In this document: positions 62,805 through 64,000 of the stretch, piece after piece
Layout: each line of letters starts with the position of its first letter
How positions within the stretch are numbered: position 1 is the first letter of the stretch
Origin: JBHJGP01 sp050331695
GTDB taxonomy: Bacteria > Pseudomonadota > Alphaproteobacteria > Geminicoccales > Geminicoccaceae
Reading direction: 5' to 3'
NCBI GenBank assembly: GCA_050331695.1
Contig: JBHJGP010000015.1
Span: 62,001-126,000 of the forward strand
DNA length: 64,000 bases
Position numbers and translations under genes: made by a program
The notes under the pieces: model-generated
Seen by the model: the letters and a program-made list of their open reading frames with translations, nothing else
Database searches by the model: none
Told to the model about the DNA's origin: nothing

Positions 62805-64000
62805 CTAGCCGCTGATCCGCCCTAGGACCTGTTCGATGGGATCGAGCAGCGCCCGGTTCGGCTCGGCACCCGAAAGGTCGCATTTTTCCCGATAGGTCGT
62901 GCATATGGCCCGCATCAGATCCGCATGGGTGGCGGGAAGGGCGAGAAAGTAGGGCCGAAGGATCTCGATCGCCACGCGGTTCTCGGCGAGCGCCTCGTTC
63001 ATCCGATCCAACGCCGCCAAATTGTCACTGCAGTTCCAAAGAGAACGGGCCAGGTCGGGGTTGAAGGCGTCGGGCCGCTTTTCCGCCAGTTCGCGGTAGA
63101 GGCGCACCGCCTCCTCGGAGGCGGCCAGCGCTTCCTCCCGCCGGCCGAGCTCGCCGAGCCTGATGCCAAGATTGCTAAGCGAACGAGCCAGGTCGGAGTT
63201 GAAGGCGTCGGGCCGCTTTGCCGCCAGCGTGCGGCGCAAGCGCACCGCCTCCTCGGTGGCGTCCAGCGCTTCCTCCCGCCGGCCGAGCGCGCTGAGCCTG
63301 ATGCCGAGGTTGCTGAGCGAAGTCGCCAGGTCGGACCGGCGGTCCGGATCCTCCGTGTCTTCGGTTTGCGCTCGTTTTGCGCTCACGCGATGCTCTGTCA
63401 CCACGAGGGCGAGCTCGCTGAGCGCGACAGTCGGATAGGGAAGCTTGGCATACAAAAGGTCCGCTACGTCCGTCCGGCCGTTGTCTTCGATCCACCGAGC
63501 CAGTTCGCGGCCGATCGGATCGCCTTCCTCCGTGGCCACCTCCAAAGCCGGTTCCGCGACCCTTGCCGCGTGGCGCTCGAATAGGGCGGTCAGCCCTGTC
63601 GCTTTCTCGGATTGTCTGGCCGCCAGCCGGTTAAGCACGGTGAGGCCGTTCAGGATCATCGCCCGGCTCGCGCCGTCGCCGAACCCGGCGTCGATCAGGT
63701 TTTCGATCTCCTGGCCGACCAGATGCTCGCCGAGCAGGTCGGGGCGGACGCCGGCGATGCCGCGCCCGGCATCTTCCCGGCCGGCATCATCCGCCGGGAC
63801 CTGGCCGGGATAGAGCTCGGCCAGGATGCGGATCAGGTTGTCCAGCGAGACGTCCGAGGACTCGCGGGCGAGAAGGGGAAGCCGGCGCAACAGCGACCTG
63901 GCCTCCGTCCCGGTCGAAGTACCGCGGACCAGGGTGAGAAGGGCGGCGCTTTGGGTCAACGCTTTGTCATAGGTGATGAGACCGGCATCCCGGAGTGCCC
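62805..64000 (-). CDS. TPR-repeat protein, C-terminal part, possibly of a STAND/NB-ARC ATPase (partial)
   Basis: The frame is open from the window end (first visible residues ALRDAGLITYDKALT) to a stop at 62805, about 398 residues of a longer protein. An in-frame TTG at 63959 has no ribosome site, so the start lies outside the window. Residues run through a helical region to three 46-residue TPR-like repeats (NLGIRLSALGRREEALDATEEAVRL type), encoded at about 63045-63340 with a near-identical 138-bp DNA period. Such 46-residue repeats are common as sensor arms of NB-ARC/STAND proteins; the LRDAGLI segment could be the end of the winged-helix part (inference). Confidence 0.75.
   Translation of the reverse strand, partial: ALRDAGLITYDKALTQSAALLTLVRGTSTGTEARSLLRRLPLLARESSDVSLDNLIRILAELYPGQVPADDAGREDAGRGIAGVRPDLLGEHLVGQEIENLIDAGFGDGASRAMILNGLTVLNRLAARQSEKATGLTALFERHAARVAEPALEVATEEGDPIGRELARWIEDNGRTDVADLLYAKLPYPTVALSELALVVTEHRVSAKRAQTEDTEDPDRRSDLATSLSNLGIRLSALGRREEALDATEEAVRLRRTLAAKRPDAFNSDLARSLSNLGIRLGELGRREEALAASEEAVRLYRELAEKRPDAFNPDLARSLWNCSDNLAALDRMNEALAENRVAIEILRPYFLALPATHADLMRAICTTYREKCDLSGAEPNRALLDPIEQVLGRISG

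Noticed and set aside
63045..63340. Regular 138-bp repeats at the right end as a possible CRISPR or satellite array
   Set aside because: They are in frame within a coding region, encode 46-residue TPR units and lack spacers.

Overview
The window is GC-rich, gene-dense DNA (about 57 protein genes, no RNA genes, no insertion sequences, no CRISPR) of an alphaproteobacterial type. The type is inferred from a complete ccoNOQP-ccoGHIS (fixNOQP-fixGHIS) set beside an FNR/FixK-type regulator, an smo-type mannitol locus, an Xsc/Tau taurine locus, Zur-type operators of the alphaproteobacterial form and an AztD-type zinc chaperone. The gene content is that of a versatile heterotroph living on osmolytes and plant- or alga-derived carbohydrates; I cannot name the genus.

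Layout. (1) 1-12962: two tandem dimethylglycine/sarcosine-dehydrogenase-like flavoproteins, an MttB-family methyltransferase and a DegT-family aminotransferase on the plus strand, then sulfoacetaldehyde acetyltransferase (xsc) on the minus strand and a divergent taurine-type ABC transporter (tauABC). Together they look like a route for N-methylated taurine (inference). (2) 13040-14593: a bacterial voltage-gated sodium channel and a VapBC toxin-antitoxin pair with a palindromic operator. (3) 14615-18812: a PLP-dependent lyase/synthase followed by a sugar-type importer that has no ATPase of its own. (4) 19246-36412: a 17-kb, tightly coupled minus-strand array encoding D-apiose/D-apionate catabolism: GntR regulator, D-apionate lactonase, CUT2 importer, two Gfo/Idh/MocA dehydrogenases, a RuBisCO-like protein, 3-oxo-isoapionate kinase and D-apionate oxidoisomerase, running into a second (CUT1) sugar importer. 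(5) 36597-47366: a methyltransferase, the cbb3 oxidase structural and assembly genes, an FNR-type regulator and a DUF2189 membrane protein, with two FNR boxes. (6) 47568-50521: a secreted serine hydrolase and SelO. (7) 50518-57952: mannitol dehydrogenase, a HAD phosphatase, the SmoKGFE-type polyol importer and a divergent SorC-type regulator. (8) 58020-62712: a zinc-starvation locus (two COG0523 GTPases, DUF1826, AztD, a small protein) with a Zur-box-like palindrome about 35 bp before each COG0523 gene. (9) 62805-64000: the C-terminal part of a TPR protein, possibly a STAND-type ATPase, cut by the window end.

Themes. Most operons are translationally coupled through ATGA/GTGA overlaps. GC-rich hairpins lie between the binding-protein gene and the next transporter gene in four importer operons. 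A 19-bp TGGT-N11-ACCA motif occurs at exactly the two places where the GntR regulator of the apiose operon would be expected to bind. Start codons were reassigned where Shine-Dalgarno spacing, overlaps or family N-termini pointed to an internal start.
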